From Umbilicaria muhlenbergii (lineage: Eukaryota; Ascomycota; Lecanoromycetes; Umbilicariales; Umbilicariaceae): DNA of 64,000 bases. Location: the NCBI GenBank assembly GCA_000611775.1, contig KK106986.1, positions 1,054,001 through 1,118,000 on the forward strand, read 5' to 3'. Of the stretch, positions 21,256 to 32,892 are shown piece by piece (the first letter of the stretch is position 1; each line of letters opens with the position of its first letter). Under the pieces are notes generated by a model that had not been told where the DNA came from, did no database searches, and was given only the letters and a program-made list of their open reading frames with translations. The position numbers and the translations under genes are program-made.

Positions 21256-23283
21256 ATGTCTTTACCCTCGTTTGCTGCATTTCCCCAAGCGGCCCTACGT
21301 AGGGCTATAGTCCCAGAAGAATGGGCCGCATGCCTTGATGCATGGATACTACTTGCGCAAAGATATCTGCTTTTAGCACCCAAAGTTTTCTCTCTACAGT
21401 CTGCCAAGAATGGATCCTTGGTGGAGTTTTTGGTCTCCTATGTTAGAGAAGCTTCTTCTGCAGATGACCTGGCAAGCAAAACTTCCAAAGAGAAGGAACT
21501 GAGGCGGGATTGTTTTCTTCTTGGACATAGACTCCTGACAGAGGTTGTTCCTTCTCCTCCCAAAATGCTGAGCTTGGCCTTCTTGGGGGATTTCGGCACC
21601 GTCTATGCCAGAACTAAGAGCCTACCTATTTTGCTCGAGCAGACATGGCTTCGGCAGAGGCTGGAGACGAACCCCGGTATGCAGGAATTCAAGTCCAGTA
21701 TCATCAAGCAGCTCGAGCAGCCCCAGACAAATCCTTCGCCACTGTTAGAACAGGATCTTAGGAGAATTGCAGCTCTACTAAAGGCTTGCCATGCCTTTGG
21801 ACACTTCTTGATGACGGGATCTGACTTTCTGGACTCACTCGCAGCTATTGATGCCCATGTTTCCACTGAGTATACAAAGAAGCTCGTAGTGGTTGCATAC
21901 TTGGCGCTGACTAGCTTGATGGAAGGTGCCAAGCCTAACGTTTCGCTGTTACTTGATCATCTCTATAGCCTCAAGTCCTCATGGGACTCTCAAGCAAAGT
22001 CTGGCTCTGCTCAGAGGCCGTTACTGGCTTCCATTGTCTCATCTACATCTCTACTACGAAAGCTACGGGATCAAACCAAAGGACCAGATGCCGCGAGAGC
22101 GGAACCCTTGATTGCCTCCTTGGAAGGCCTCGGAGCTCCACTTCCGTCCAACTTGAAGAGGCCCACACGGAGGAGAATCAACAAAGACAAGCGTGTTGAT
22201 AGAGATGAGTATGGTCACGGTGCGGCGGAAGTGCACGTCCACAAGATGAGCCTTGTCACCCAAATCCAAGATTTGTTTCCGAACCTTGGCTCTGGATTCA
22301 TTGTCAAGCTTTTGGATGAGTACGGTGACGACGTGGAGCAAGTGACTGCACACTTACTCGAAGACTCACTGCCCGCACACCTGAAGCAGGCAGATCGAGC
22401 AGAAAGCCTGTAAGTATTTCAAATAGCGCTTGATGTATAGTGATCGACACTGACCGCTGCAAGGAGTCATATAAACAACAATCAAAGTAACGACCTCGTA
22501 CCAGACCTCGCCCCTCGCCCAACCCCTCCACTACTACCCTCCCGCAAAAACGTCTTCGACAACGACGAATTCGACAACCTAGCCATCGACACATCCCGCC
22601 TTCACATAGGTCGCAAAAACGAGTCCCTAACCGCCGACACCATCCTCTCCGACCGCTCCACCGCCCCAAACAAAGCCGCCATCCTCTCCGCCCTCGCCGC
22701 CTTCGACTCCGACGACGACGAGCGCGACGACACATACGACGCAGAGGACGTCGGCGGAACCGTCGACACAGCTCTCCCCGGCAGCGACGAAGTCGACGCC
22801 GACCTCCGTGACAAAAACGAAGAAGCGCTTTTCGGCGCTTACAGAACGTCTCCGGCTGTCTTCGAGCGCGACTCGAATACCCGCCGCGGCAAGGGTCGAG
22901 CGGCGCTGAAAAGTGAGACGGGTATGACGGACGAGGCGATCGAGGGCTGGGCTATCATGATTGGCAGGGATCCGAGACGGCTACGACGGTTGGAGGCGAA
23001 ATTCTCGACGTTTAGTGGTGCGCAGAGGGAGTTAGCTCCGACGGCTTATCGGGAGAGTCCTGTTGGGTCTGGAGCTGAGGACTCGGATGGGGGCGGGAGA
23101 GGAGGAGGGAGAGGCGGGTTTAGGGGAAGAGGGAGAGGGAGGGGTGGGGTGGGCAATGGTGGGGGACCTGTCGATGAGAAGTTGGCGCGGCAAAAGAAGG
23201 ATGCGCATAAAGGGTCTCGGGCGAATCATAATCGACGGGATCAAAGGGCGCGGAAGATGGCAAGGGGGGGCTTTGCGGGATGA
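21256..23283 (+). CDS. cue3: CUE-domain subunit of the ribosome quality control trigger complex (Cue3/ASCC2)
   Basis: Exons 21256-22409 and 22464-23283; 657 aa. The N-terminal half is the helical ASCC2-type region (begins MSLPSFAAFPQAALRRAIVPEEW, split here as MSLPSFAAFP then QAALRRAIVP). The CUE ubiquitin-binding domain is at about residues 331-373, with LFPNLGSGF and a LLEDSLP end. The tail is acidic then RGG-rich (GGGRGGGRGGFRGRGRG) and ends in a basic segment. In yeast Cue3 works with Slh1 and Rqt4 to split stalled ribosomes whose uS10 has been ubiquitylated. Start choice: the family usually begins with MSLP, but an upstream ATG at 21092 plus a 50-nt intron would add 38 residues in frame. 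Confidence 0.85.
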
Positions 23284-23467
23284 AGACCATAGATAGGTAT
23301 TGCCGCTGCTGTCAGACGCTCGCCGGTTCTGAATCGGATTTTTCCACCAAAACCGCTCACAACGCCTTATAAAGGTAAGATTACATATATCTGAGTACAA
23401 ACGCACATCTGGTATGCTCTAAACGCGTTGAATGCCCATACCCTGACTGCCGAAGCAAAACTTCCTG

Positions 23468-23491
23468 TCACTCACTCACTCACTCACTCAC
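23468..23491. repeat. (TCAC)6 microsatellite
   Basis: Six perfect TCAC units in the 245-bp convergent gap between the cue3 and nucleoporin genes. Confidence 0.9.
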
Positions 23492-23528
23492 ACATCCATC
23501 GCTCCGCCTTCCCTAACTCCAATTCCCT

Positions 23529-25445
23529 TTAAAAATCCCACCGGCACCACTCCCTCCTCGGCGGCAAATCCGGCATCCTCCCCCCCAAAAACGTTCCCTT
23601 TTCCCTCAAGTACATATAATTCTCCTTCGTACCCTCGTCGTACATCTCCAGCGGTAATTCCGGCGTCTTGTTATACACCGGCGCGCCGTTGGGGAACCAG
23701 ACTTTCTCCCAGGAGCCGTCGGGCCGTTTGTAACATGGTTCGTTGTCGATGTAGGTGATGGGTTTGTTGTTCCAGCTGCGGAGGAGGCCTTGGGCGTCGT
23801 GTTGGGCGTGGGGGGCGGAGTTGGAGATGGGAGGAGCGGTGGTGGGGGGGGCTGGTGTGTTGGTGGGGGCGCTGAATATGCCGTTGGTACTTGAGGCGGG
23901 AGCTTGGGCGAAGGGGTTTGAGGATGCGGCGGGTTGGGTGAATGAGGGGGCGGAGGAGGTTGTGGTGGGTAAGGCAAAGGGGTTTGGAGGCGGCGCGGAG
24001 GTGGGCTGTCCGAAGGGGTTTGCGGCAGGTGGTGCTGGAGCTTGGGCGAAGGGACTTGGTTGAGGCGGTTGTGACGGCTGGCCAAAGGTGTTCGATTGAA
24101 AGCCACTGGGGGCTGTTGGCGGGCCAAACGGGTTAGTTGGAGCTGCCGGATGTGCAGCCGGGGTGCCGAAAACAGAGGGTTTAATCTGCGCAGTTCCAAA
24201 TCCTGCAGGTTGGGTGAAGGCAGAAGAGGGCGCCGTGGGTTGGCCGAACGCCGGCGCTGTCGTTGATGGCTGTCCAAAAGCTGAAGATGATTGGCCGAAC
24301 CCTGTCGTTGGCTGGCCTAGCCTTGATGGCTGGCCGAATGACGATGGTTGGCCAAACATCGATGATGGCTGACCGAAAGTGCTAGGCTGCTGGCTAAACG
24401 CAGAAGGTTGGCCAAATGTCGAGGTGGGCGCCGACGGCTGAACAAAGGCAGGGGTTGGCCCGGTCAACGTCGATGGGAGCCCAAATGCTGTTGATGTGTT
24501 GGCTTTAGGTGCTGTTGAGGAAGACGGCTGGCCGAAAGTTGATGCCTGAGCGAATGGAGATGCTTGCTGCTGAATGCCGCTTAGGGCTGTCGGTTTGCCG
24601 AGGTTCTCACCTTTCGCCTTGCAGATGTCCAGCCTATTTGGGTGTTCATTTGCCCCATTGATGATGTATTTGATCGCTCCGTCAACATCGTTGAGCGCGG
24701 TTTGGATTTGCTGCTCCGCACTGTTAACCAAGGCTTGGGCTTCTTGGATCGCTTGCTGTTGGTTTCCTGACGCTGCCAATTCGTAGTACCGAAGCCTTAA
24801 TTCCTCGAAGCTTTGCTCCCTTGGATGGCCTCCAAAGAGCTGGAGTGGAGCCTCTCTTCCAGGCCCATAGGCCGATAAGATCCAGAGTGGGCGCTCCTTG
24901 GACAGATCGTTCGTTATGATATCTTTGCTCAGGTGGTATCTAGAGGATATTGTTAGACATGTCCTTCACTCCTTGATCCAAGGTCATTACGGGTAATCTC
25001 GAGTAGTTGGTGATCCTGAGTCTTCGTCAGTCCGCTATAGCTATTATTTTTTGTCGAGTGGGGCTAGAGACTAAACTCTGCACGAGAATACAGAGTTGAG
25101 TGGACACAACATGGGATGAAATAAAGTGATCAGACAGCGCATGGCAGAAATTTCGAGATATAATATGAAATAGGCGGTTACACAAGAAAAAGACGAGCTT
25201 CCAAATATCTCTACGTACCCCCAAAGGCGCCGGTGCCAGGACTGTTCGATGCATTGCTGCCGGGACTCTGAAAAACGCCAAACCGATTTTGAGAATAGAA
25301 CTGATTGCCTTGGCCTGGGTGCTCGAAATTGCATCTGTCTGGGGTACATGTCAGCTATGATACTCATGTACTACTTCTCGGGCTTTGCTGTACCGCCGTT
25401 CTTGCAATGGCCCCGCTGCCAGAATTTGCAGAGTACTGCTGGCAT
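23529..25445 (-). CDS. CCCH zinc-finger FG nucleoporin (NUP42/Amo1-like)
   Basis: Exons 25445-25394, 25338-25219, 25021-24991 and 24939-23529; 537 aa. Joining exons 1 and 2 restores a complete CCCH finger at the very N-terminus: C6-x7-C14-x5-C20-x3-H24 (sequence GHCKNGDRCNFEH). A conserved region follows (LSKERPLWILSAYGPGREAP, LFGGHPREQSFEELR, then a coiled-coil part ending NEHPNRLDICKAKG). The next part, about residues 170-430, is packed with FGQP-type FG repeats. The C-terminus (YIDNEPCYKRPDGSWEKVWFPNG...) is the conserved tail seen in fungal homologues. NUP42-type proteins sit on the cytoplasmic face of the pore and help mRNA export. Exon 3 is a 31-nt microexon, preceded by a long 197-nt intron; its join is inferred from phase. 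Confidence 0.85.
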
Positions 25446-26920
25446 TGCGAGTAGCTGGCCTGTTGGTCTGCAGAAAAATCACTCCTCATTCTTCATCACC
25501 ATTCTTTCTGTGACAGTGACGTGACCATGGTTTATTGTGAACCCTTCTGACAATGACCATGCAGATGGTTTCGAGGAAGGGATCGCTTGCAGTACGAGTA
25601 CTCTAATATACCGAGCCCTTCAAGAAATCGAGGTGCAATCGATTGTTAACCACTCTCAAACGGCCTTTGACCTTTCTTATACACGCTTAGCACTACCAAG
25701 TGGTGTCAAACCAATGGTAAGTCTTGTTTACATACCAATTTGCAATCCTTTGTTGCGGATTATATTTGTCTTATCTATCTGGAACCATCGCACTTGAATT
25801 ATTGTCCTCCTTGCGCCGTTCAGATCTATGTACTGAATTGCGGAGCGAATTCTATAACCTGTCATTTGCTAGATCCGACTTGCAGGAAGATCAAGGAATT
25901 TTGCCGCTGGCGACTTATGCTGACCAAGACATCTTGTTGCCCGTGCTGGGTGTTACGTCTATGTGATCTCGGACAGTGGGAACAGGATGCTGGTGGGAAC
26001 ATAGGGCAGCCTGCGGTGAAGTGTATACATAGAGAAATTTGATATCACGGCAATTTCTTCGGTTCGTAAGAGTTCTCTAGAGTCGACATGCCGGATCGTC
26101 AGTCGTTCTATTGTTGATGACTTTGGTCTCATGGGCTACTCTCAGGTTGGCTGTACCAGCCATCAACGACGGATCTTCATACTTGGTCACTCGGCCCTAG
26201 TCCTGGTACAATACCCCTTATATTGTGGCCGGAACCCCAATTACCGTCGGCTAAGAAGAATTAGATCGCTAAAACTAAGGGGCCTACTTTGGCCACCTTC
26301 TACACCGCACTAGACGTGACCCATCTATTGCCCGACAGGCCCAGACTCGCCTCCTGTGTCAAGCCGGTTACCTAACCCCAGCTTCGAGCTGGTGTCCTCT
26401 AGGAGCAACAGCGTACATATCAGACAGACTTCTTCGTGTGATTCCCGAGTCCGCTATCCAGCACTTGTTCTGTGCAGCCTATCACGCCTGCATTGATCAA
26501 ACCCAAGTCATAGGCCCCTGTTTGGTTCCACGAGGAAAATCCAACCGTGTGCAAGATAGGATCCGCCTAGTCTCAAGAAATTCTAACAATCATCGACAAA
26601 TATGGGTTCTGCTGAGCGCAGTATTGTCGGCCTTGCGGGACTACACGAAGACGCAATTCCGAGGCGGTGGCTACGTCGAAGCAATACAGTTTGAGGTGTG
26701 CGACGAAGGAATCGAAAGTTAGCCAGGCGATGGCCATCGTATAGATTCTTGCTGTGGTATGGAGGGCGAGAGTGTCGTACATCCATGGCCGTTAGTGCTG
26801 TATAGTCACCCTGCAAGGCCCTAGAGTCTTGCGTTCTGCTGTATTTGGGTTATGGTTGACCAGGAACTCGGGCCCCTATGAGATGCCAGCTGCTGTGATG
26901 TCGAACCGAGACTCTGAACC
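25446..26920. other. Geneless stretch between the nucleoporin and ELYS-like genes
   Basis: 1.5 kb with no supported gene. Open frames of 60-100 codons lack similarity and splice logic. A short hairpin (CCAGCT / AGCTGG with a TCG loop, about 26378-26392) is the only structure noted. It includes the promoter side of the nucleoporin gene. Confidence 0.4.
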
Positions 26921-27946
26921 TTACTTCAAGCTTCCCTTCAGAGCGATCCAATTGGTGCCTTCCTGTTTACGGCCATTTAGGTCCTTCGAATCACCCAAGG
27001 CATCTTGTAATCTCCCAATAGCAATCTGCCTTGCCCGAAGCGTATCCTTGGCGCCTTGCAAGGTTCTTCCTTTGCCCTCCAAGAGATACTCCTCGAACCA
27101 CAGTTCCTCCTCTTCCGTCAATGGTAGACCAATAAGTTCCATAGCTTTTGCTGCGCGAACATCTCCTGCTGCGCTCGAATGAATGAAGCCGACAAGATTC
27201 TCCAGCAGAGTTCTATGTATCAAGTCACCTTGACCGCGAGAAAAATAGAAAGCCTCCGTAATGGAGGCACGGCACATGACTTCAAAGAAAGCTTCAAGAG
27301 TCTTATTGGACGTGATCGAGGGCGCGACCGTGTAGAAATATGCCAGTGGAAGGGTCGGATCATCCTTCGGTGCATGCCTGCACAGGGTGTAGAGAATTTC
27401 CTGAGGAAAGGTTGGTACCAATGCGGGCTCTGTGAGATAATCCAGAGCTTTCTGTAAGGATCGAGCATTAGCGCTTGAGGCAGAGGGGCCCGTTCTGTCT
27501 TGGTTTACCTCGAATCTCAGCCGGTCCAGAAACCATAACCCGTCTATGAAGATTTTGTATTTACAGGGCAAGAAGCAGTCTTTTGCGAAACTCTCAGCGA
27601 CCTGGGAGGAGTGCGGGATGTCCTTTAAGATATAATAAAGTAGCGATTGCTTATGGTGATCTGGTGAGGCGCTTGATACGATGCGTCCATGGAGGGTTCT
27701 GAGGTCTTGATTGGACCGCGGAGGATATAGTTTTGACACTGCAAAGGATCAATGTTGTACTCATACCTGTGGTTTAATCGTTCCATACTAACCTTGACTC
27801 ACGCCTAAAGCTTTGAGAAGCCTGTCAAAGAAGAGCTCATTCTCCAGGGCGCGTCGATTACGCAGAACGTGGTCAACAGTCTGATGGTCGTAGGCAATAT
27901 CCGGTCTGAAGCCAAACACAGCTTCAAATTGTTCGAAATCTTCCAT
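26921..27946 (-). CDS. ELYS-like domain protein (nuclear pore assembly)
   Basis: Exons 27946-27793, 27738-27509 and 27451-26921; 304 aa. Exon 1 begins MEDFEQFEAVFGFRPD and ends in FFDRLLKALGVSQ, continuing to SKLYPPRSNQDLRTLH. The alpha-helical ELYS-like domain covers most of the protein (for example SLLYYILKD, WFLDRLRFEKALDYLTEP, PTFPQEILYTLCRH). Fungal proteins with this domain are small relatives of the ELYS/Elys1 part of the Y-complex of nuclear pores. The second intron (27452-27508, 57 nt) has a GTAAAC donor, GCTAAT branch and CAG acceptor; it is a multiple of three without a stop, so retention would give 323 aa. It is head-to-head with SMC4. Confidence 0.8.
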
Positions 27947-28157
27947 GATACGTTCTTCTCACACCTTAGGAGTGTCCCCTTGAGCTTTGCAGTCTGAATG
28001 AGCAAACGCGTGCAGATCAAACCTGGGGAAGTAGGAGATAGCCGAGCGAGCCCTGTAATCCACAGGGCTGATATGTTTACCTTCGCGTTTCCCGACGAGC
28101 TCATCAGACTTATTATTGCGGCAATATCGGGGCAACCTCGACATCGAGTCGCATACA
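27947..28157. promoter_or_regulatory. Bidirectional promoter of ELYS-like gene and SMC4
   Basis: Only 211 bp separate the two opposite start codons. An ACGCGT box lies at 28006-28011 inside AAACGCGTGC, the same decamer as upstream of EXO1. MCB-type control would fit a condensin gene expressed at S phase/mitosis; this is an inference. Confidence 0.55.
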
Positions 28158-31100
28158 ATGGCTACAGTATCGCCCACGCGCCCTTCGCGGAGAGCTGCCA
28201 CCCGCAAGAAGATCATAGTTGAAGAGTCGGACGACGACGAAGGAAATGGCGCTCAAGATGTGGGAGCCGAAAACAGTGGGGAGGACTTCACACCAGCACC
28301 ACAACGCAGCCCAAAGCGCCAGACGAGGCGTAAGACCACGGAGACGCCCGCAGCAACTCGCAATTCTACACGCAATGGACGAGCACGAACGGGGGATGGC
28401 ATTGAGCCGTCTCAAATCTTTGACCCGGAGGAGACAACTGCCCCAGAGCCTGTTTCTCCCAAGAAGACCTCGCCACGCAAGCGGAAAAGTGCTGCAGCTC
28501 CCAGAAAAGGGCGTGCCTCTCTATCAGTAGATCTTCCGCCACCTCTACCGACCCCAAAGTCATCACAAACACCCGAGCCATCACAATTGCACGGTACACC
28601 GTTGGGGGACATCACCGATGCGACTGTAAACGAGCAGGCACTACCTTCGAATTCACAGAAAGTCTTTGTGAAGGTCAAGCCATTGGATACAGTACTGGAG
28701 AAACCAATGGACATCGTGGTTAGGTCGCGGTCGACGGCAGTACCACCCACGCCAGAGTCCACCGGCCCTAAGGCACGGACAGTCATCAAGTATCTGGTCC
28801 TTACCAATTTCAAAAGTTACGCTGGGAGACAGGAGGTTGGGCCATTTCATGCATCGTTTTCATCCGTCGTGGGACCCAACGGATCCGGGAAATCAAACGT
28901 CATTGACTCATTGCTATTTGTTTTCGGCTTCCGCGCCAGCAAGATGAGGCAGGGCAAGATTTCAGCACTAATACACAACTCTGCTGCTTTCCCGGATTTG
29001 GACTTCTGTGAAGTGGAGGTACACTTCCAGGAAGTCATGGATCTACCAGATGGAAAGCACGAGGTACTCCAAGAGTCGACCTTGATCATATCTCGAAAGG
29101 CTTTCAAGAGCAATGCCAGCAAATACTACATCAATGGCCACGAATCCAACTTCACAACCGTAACGACTTTGCTCAGAGAACGAGGTGTCGATTTGGATCA
29201 TAAGCGATTCCTGATCCTCCAAGGCGAGGTGGAGTCGATTGCGCAGATGAAGCCAAAAGCTGCAAACGAGCACGATGATGGGCTTCTCGAATACCTTGAG
29301 GACATCATAGGGACTTCGAAATACAAGTCGCCAATAGAGGAGTCGGCAGCTGAAGTGGAGAGTCTGAATGAAGTCTGTGTGGAGAAAAGCGCTCGTGTAC
29401 AGCATGTCGAAAAGGAAAAGAACGGCCTAGAAGACAAGAAGAACAAGGCGCTTGCGTTCATTCGGGATGAGAACGAACTAGTTTCCAAGCAATCGGCGCT
29501 ATACCAGGTGTATATCAACGAATGCGGTGACAATATTAAAGTCACCGAGGAAGCCATAGCCCAGATGCAGGATAATCTCAACGCGGAATTGGAAAAACAC
29601 CAAGGGAGTGAAGACGGTATCAAGAACCTAGAAAAGCAGTACAAGCGTGGAGCCAAGGAGTACGAATCGCTGCAAAAGGCTACCGAAGCTGTGATCAAGG
29701 AAATGGCAAAGTTTGACAAGGAGAATGTCAAACATGAGGAGAAGAAGAAGTTCCTACTTGGAAAGCAGAAGAAGCTCGAAAAAGCCTTACAGGCCAGTCG
29801 TTTGGCAGGTTCTGAAGCCATAAGTCTGATCGCAAAACATTCTGACGACATTGAACGCAACACTGCTGAGATCGTGGCACTGGAGAAGGCTATGCGTACA
29901 GAGGAAAAAGAGCTGGCTGCTATCAGAGATAGCTTGAAAGGGAAAACTCAGGCCTTCTCAGACCAAATAGCGGTCAAGCAAAAGTCGCTCGAGCCGTGGA
30001 ACCAAAAGATCAACGAGAAACAGTCTGCCATTGCTGTTGCTCAAAGCGAGCTCGACATACTACGAGAGAAGGCCTCAGCTGGAGCGGTCGCGATCGGAGA
30101 GATCCAAGAAAAGATTACCGTCATTGAGGAAGGGCGAAAGGCTAGAATGGTGGAGCTCGAAGAGATTAAGACGCAGAAAGCCCGACTCGAGAAGGAAGCC
30201 AATAAAGTGCAGATGGAGCTGACCAAATTCTCCCAGAGGGAACCCGAGATCCGGTCTCAATTGTCAGGGGCACGTCAAAAAGCTGATGAAGCACGAGCTA
30301 GCCTCTCGAGCACTCAGACACAAGGTAATGTTCTGGCTGGCCTTATGCGGCTTAAGGAATCTGGCCGCATCGAAGGGTTTCACGGTCGCCTTGGAAACCT
30401 CGGGACAATCGACCAGAAATACGATGTGGCCATCTCAACAGCGTGCCCTTCTTTGGAAAACCTTGTCGTCGATACAGTGGATGTTGGCCAGCAGTGCATC
30501 GATTACCTACGAAAGAACAACCTTGGACGAGCTAACATCATCCTACTCGATCGACTGGCGAGACGAGATCTTTCTGCACTGGATACTCCCGAAGGCGTGC
30601 CCAGGTTGTTTGATCTTGTCAAAGCGAAGGATGAGAAATACCGACCAGCGTTCTTCAGCGTCTTGCAGAACACTCTAGTTGCTAAGGACCTTGAGCAAGC
30701 AAACCGTATCGCATATGGCGCTAGACGATGGAGAGTGGTTACACTAGACGGGCAGTTAATCGATGTATCCGGCACTATGAGTGGTGGTGGTACCCGAGTG
30801 GCTAGGGGAGGCATGTTCTCCAAGCTTGTTGCCGAGACATCGAAGGAGCAAGTCTCGAAGCTTGAAGTCGATCGAGATGCCTTAGAGCAGCAATACCAGG
30901 CCTTCCAGGCTAAACAGCATGAGCTGGAGTCCATACTGAAAGAACTGGATGGCCAGATACCACAACTGGAGACTAAGACGCAAAAACTCAGCTTGGAAAT
31001 TGAAAGCTCAAGTCGAAACCTTGCTGATGCTCAGCGGCGAGTCAGCGAGCTGGAAGCCGAGCAACAGCCTTCGAAGTCTGATGATGCTCGAATTGCCACC

Positions 31101-32665
31101 CTGGAAAAACAAATCGGTAGTCTTGAGAAAGACGTTGGAAAGCTGCACACCGAGACTGCAGGCCTAGAAGAGGAAATCAAGTCACTCCAAGACAGGATTA
31201 TGGAGGTTGGCGGTGTCAAGCTGAGAGGTCAGAAAGCCAAGGTTGACGGCCTGAAAGAGCAGATAGACACTCTGAACGAAGAAATCTCCAACGCAGAGGT
31301 GGCCAAGTCGAAAGCTGAGAAGCTAAAAACAAAACACGAGAAAGCATTCGGCGAAGGGGAACACGAGCTTGCATCGACGTCGAAAGAGCTTGAGCAATTG
31401 ATCGCAGAAGTCAAGAATCAAGCAACAGACGCAGCTGGGTCGAAACGTAAAGCAGAAGAGGCACATGAAGTACGTCAGAATAATCTTCTCGGCTGTCGTG
31501 TTTTATACTGACGAGCTGCTGGCAACAGGCCTTGGAAGTGAAAAAGGAAGAACTTGCGGCACTCAAACAGGAGCTCGATGCGAAGACCGCAGAGCTAAAT
31601 GAAACCCGCGGCATCGAGATCGAGATGCGTAACCGGTTGGAGGAGAACCAGAAAGTTCTAGCAGAAAACCAGAAACGAATGAAATACTGGACTGAAAAGC
31701 TCGGCAAGCTCACGATACAGAGCGTCAGGTTCGTGCAAGTTGGGACCGCGTCATAAGGATTATACTGACCACGAGATAGCGACCTCGGCGATGACCACGC
31801 CGCTGAAGAGCTCCCCCAGTATACAAAGGACGAGCTCGCCGACATGGACAAAGAGACGCTCAAAGGCGAAATCGCCATCCTAGAAGAAAAGACCCAAAAC
31901 GTCAACGTCGAACTCGGCGTCCTCGCCGAATACCGCCGCCGCGTCGAAGAGCACTCCGCCCGCAGTACCGACCTCCAACAAGCCGTAACATCCCGCGACA
32001 CAGCCAAAAAGCGTTGCGACGAACTCCGCAAGCTCCGCCTCGAGGGCTTCATGGAGGGGTTCAGCACGATTTCCCTGCGCCTCAAGGAAATGTACCAGAT
32101 GATCACCATGGGCGGCAACGCCGAACTCGAACTCGTCGATTCGCTGGATCCGTTTTCAGAGGGGATCTTGTTTAGTGTGATGCCGCCGAAGAAGTCGTGG
32201 AAGAATATCTCGAATCTTTCGGGGGGGGAGAAGACGCTGAGTAGTTTGGCGTTGGTGTTTGCGTTGCATCATTACAAACCGACGCCGTTGTATGTTATGG
32301 ATGAGATTGATGCTGCGCTGGATTTTCGGAATGTGAGTTCATCTGCCTGGGTGGCGTGGCTTGGGTTGGTGTTGACTGAGTTGGTGGTAGGTTTCTATTG
32401 TTGCGAGTTATATCAAAGAGCGCACGAAGAACGCGCAGTTTATTGTTATATCGCTGCGGAATAATATGGTATGTCACTCGTGATCACGCACGAGAACAGG
32501 TATTGATTGCAACAGTTCGAATTGGCATCACGTTTGGTCGGGGTTTACAAGGTTAATCATATGGTGAGCTTGTAGAGTGTTCTCGACAAGGGCTTCTAGG
32601 CTGACAAGTGGCAGACGAAGAGCGTTACCGTGGAGAACAGAGACTACATCACTGGGCGAGGTTAG
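28158..32665 (+). CDS. smc4: Condensin subunit SMC4
   Basis: Exons 28158-31469, 31529-31728, 31780-32332, 32391-32468, 32516-32563 and 32615-32665; 1413 aa, the usual SMC4 length. After a disordered basic N-terminus, the ATPase head begins at KYLVLTNFKSYAG with Walker A GPNGSGKS at residues 239-246. Two long coiled coils flank the hinge (about residues 745-870, FHGRLGNLGTIDQKYDVAIS onward in pieces). The C-terminal head has the signature LSGGEKTLSSLALVF and Walker B YVMDEIDAALDF; the four last exons encode SIVASYIKERT through the end ITGRG. SMC4 pairs with SMC2 in the nucleus to compact chromosomes. The start is the first ATG in frame. It ends 227 bp from the convergent SGD1 gene. Confidence 0.97.
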
Positions 32666-32892
32666 CTGTTGGAAGGGTATGGTGTCCAGCGTTCGAGGTG
32701 TAGGAAATCGGTCAAGACGGTGTAAGTGGGTTCTTCGGCGTCTCTGTGGGCAAGGAGAGGACTGGAGGTTGGCGAAGTTGTGATCTTTATAAATCACTTC
32801 TATGATGTGGGATATTCCTCAGCTGCGCAGTAATTCGCAGCGGCGCAATGATCGCTCATCACTAAGGATGTAGTGCAGGCTGTGATCCGTGT

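Noticed and set aside
25446-26920. Possible degenerate transposon or lost gene in a 1.5-kb gap
   Set aside because: No terminal repeats, no transposase or polymerase motifs and no clear AT-rich repeat-induced mutation signature could be seen.
29198-32118. Minus-strand frames of 220-235 codons over SMC4
   Set aside because: Ser/Leu-rich antisense shadows of the coiled coils.
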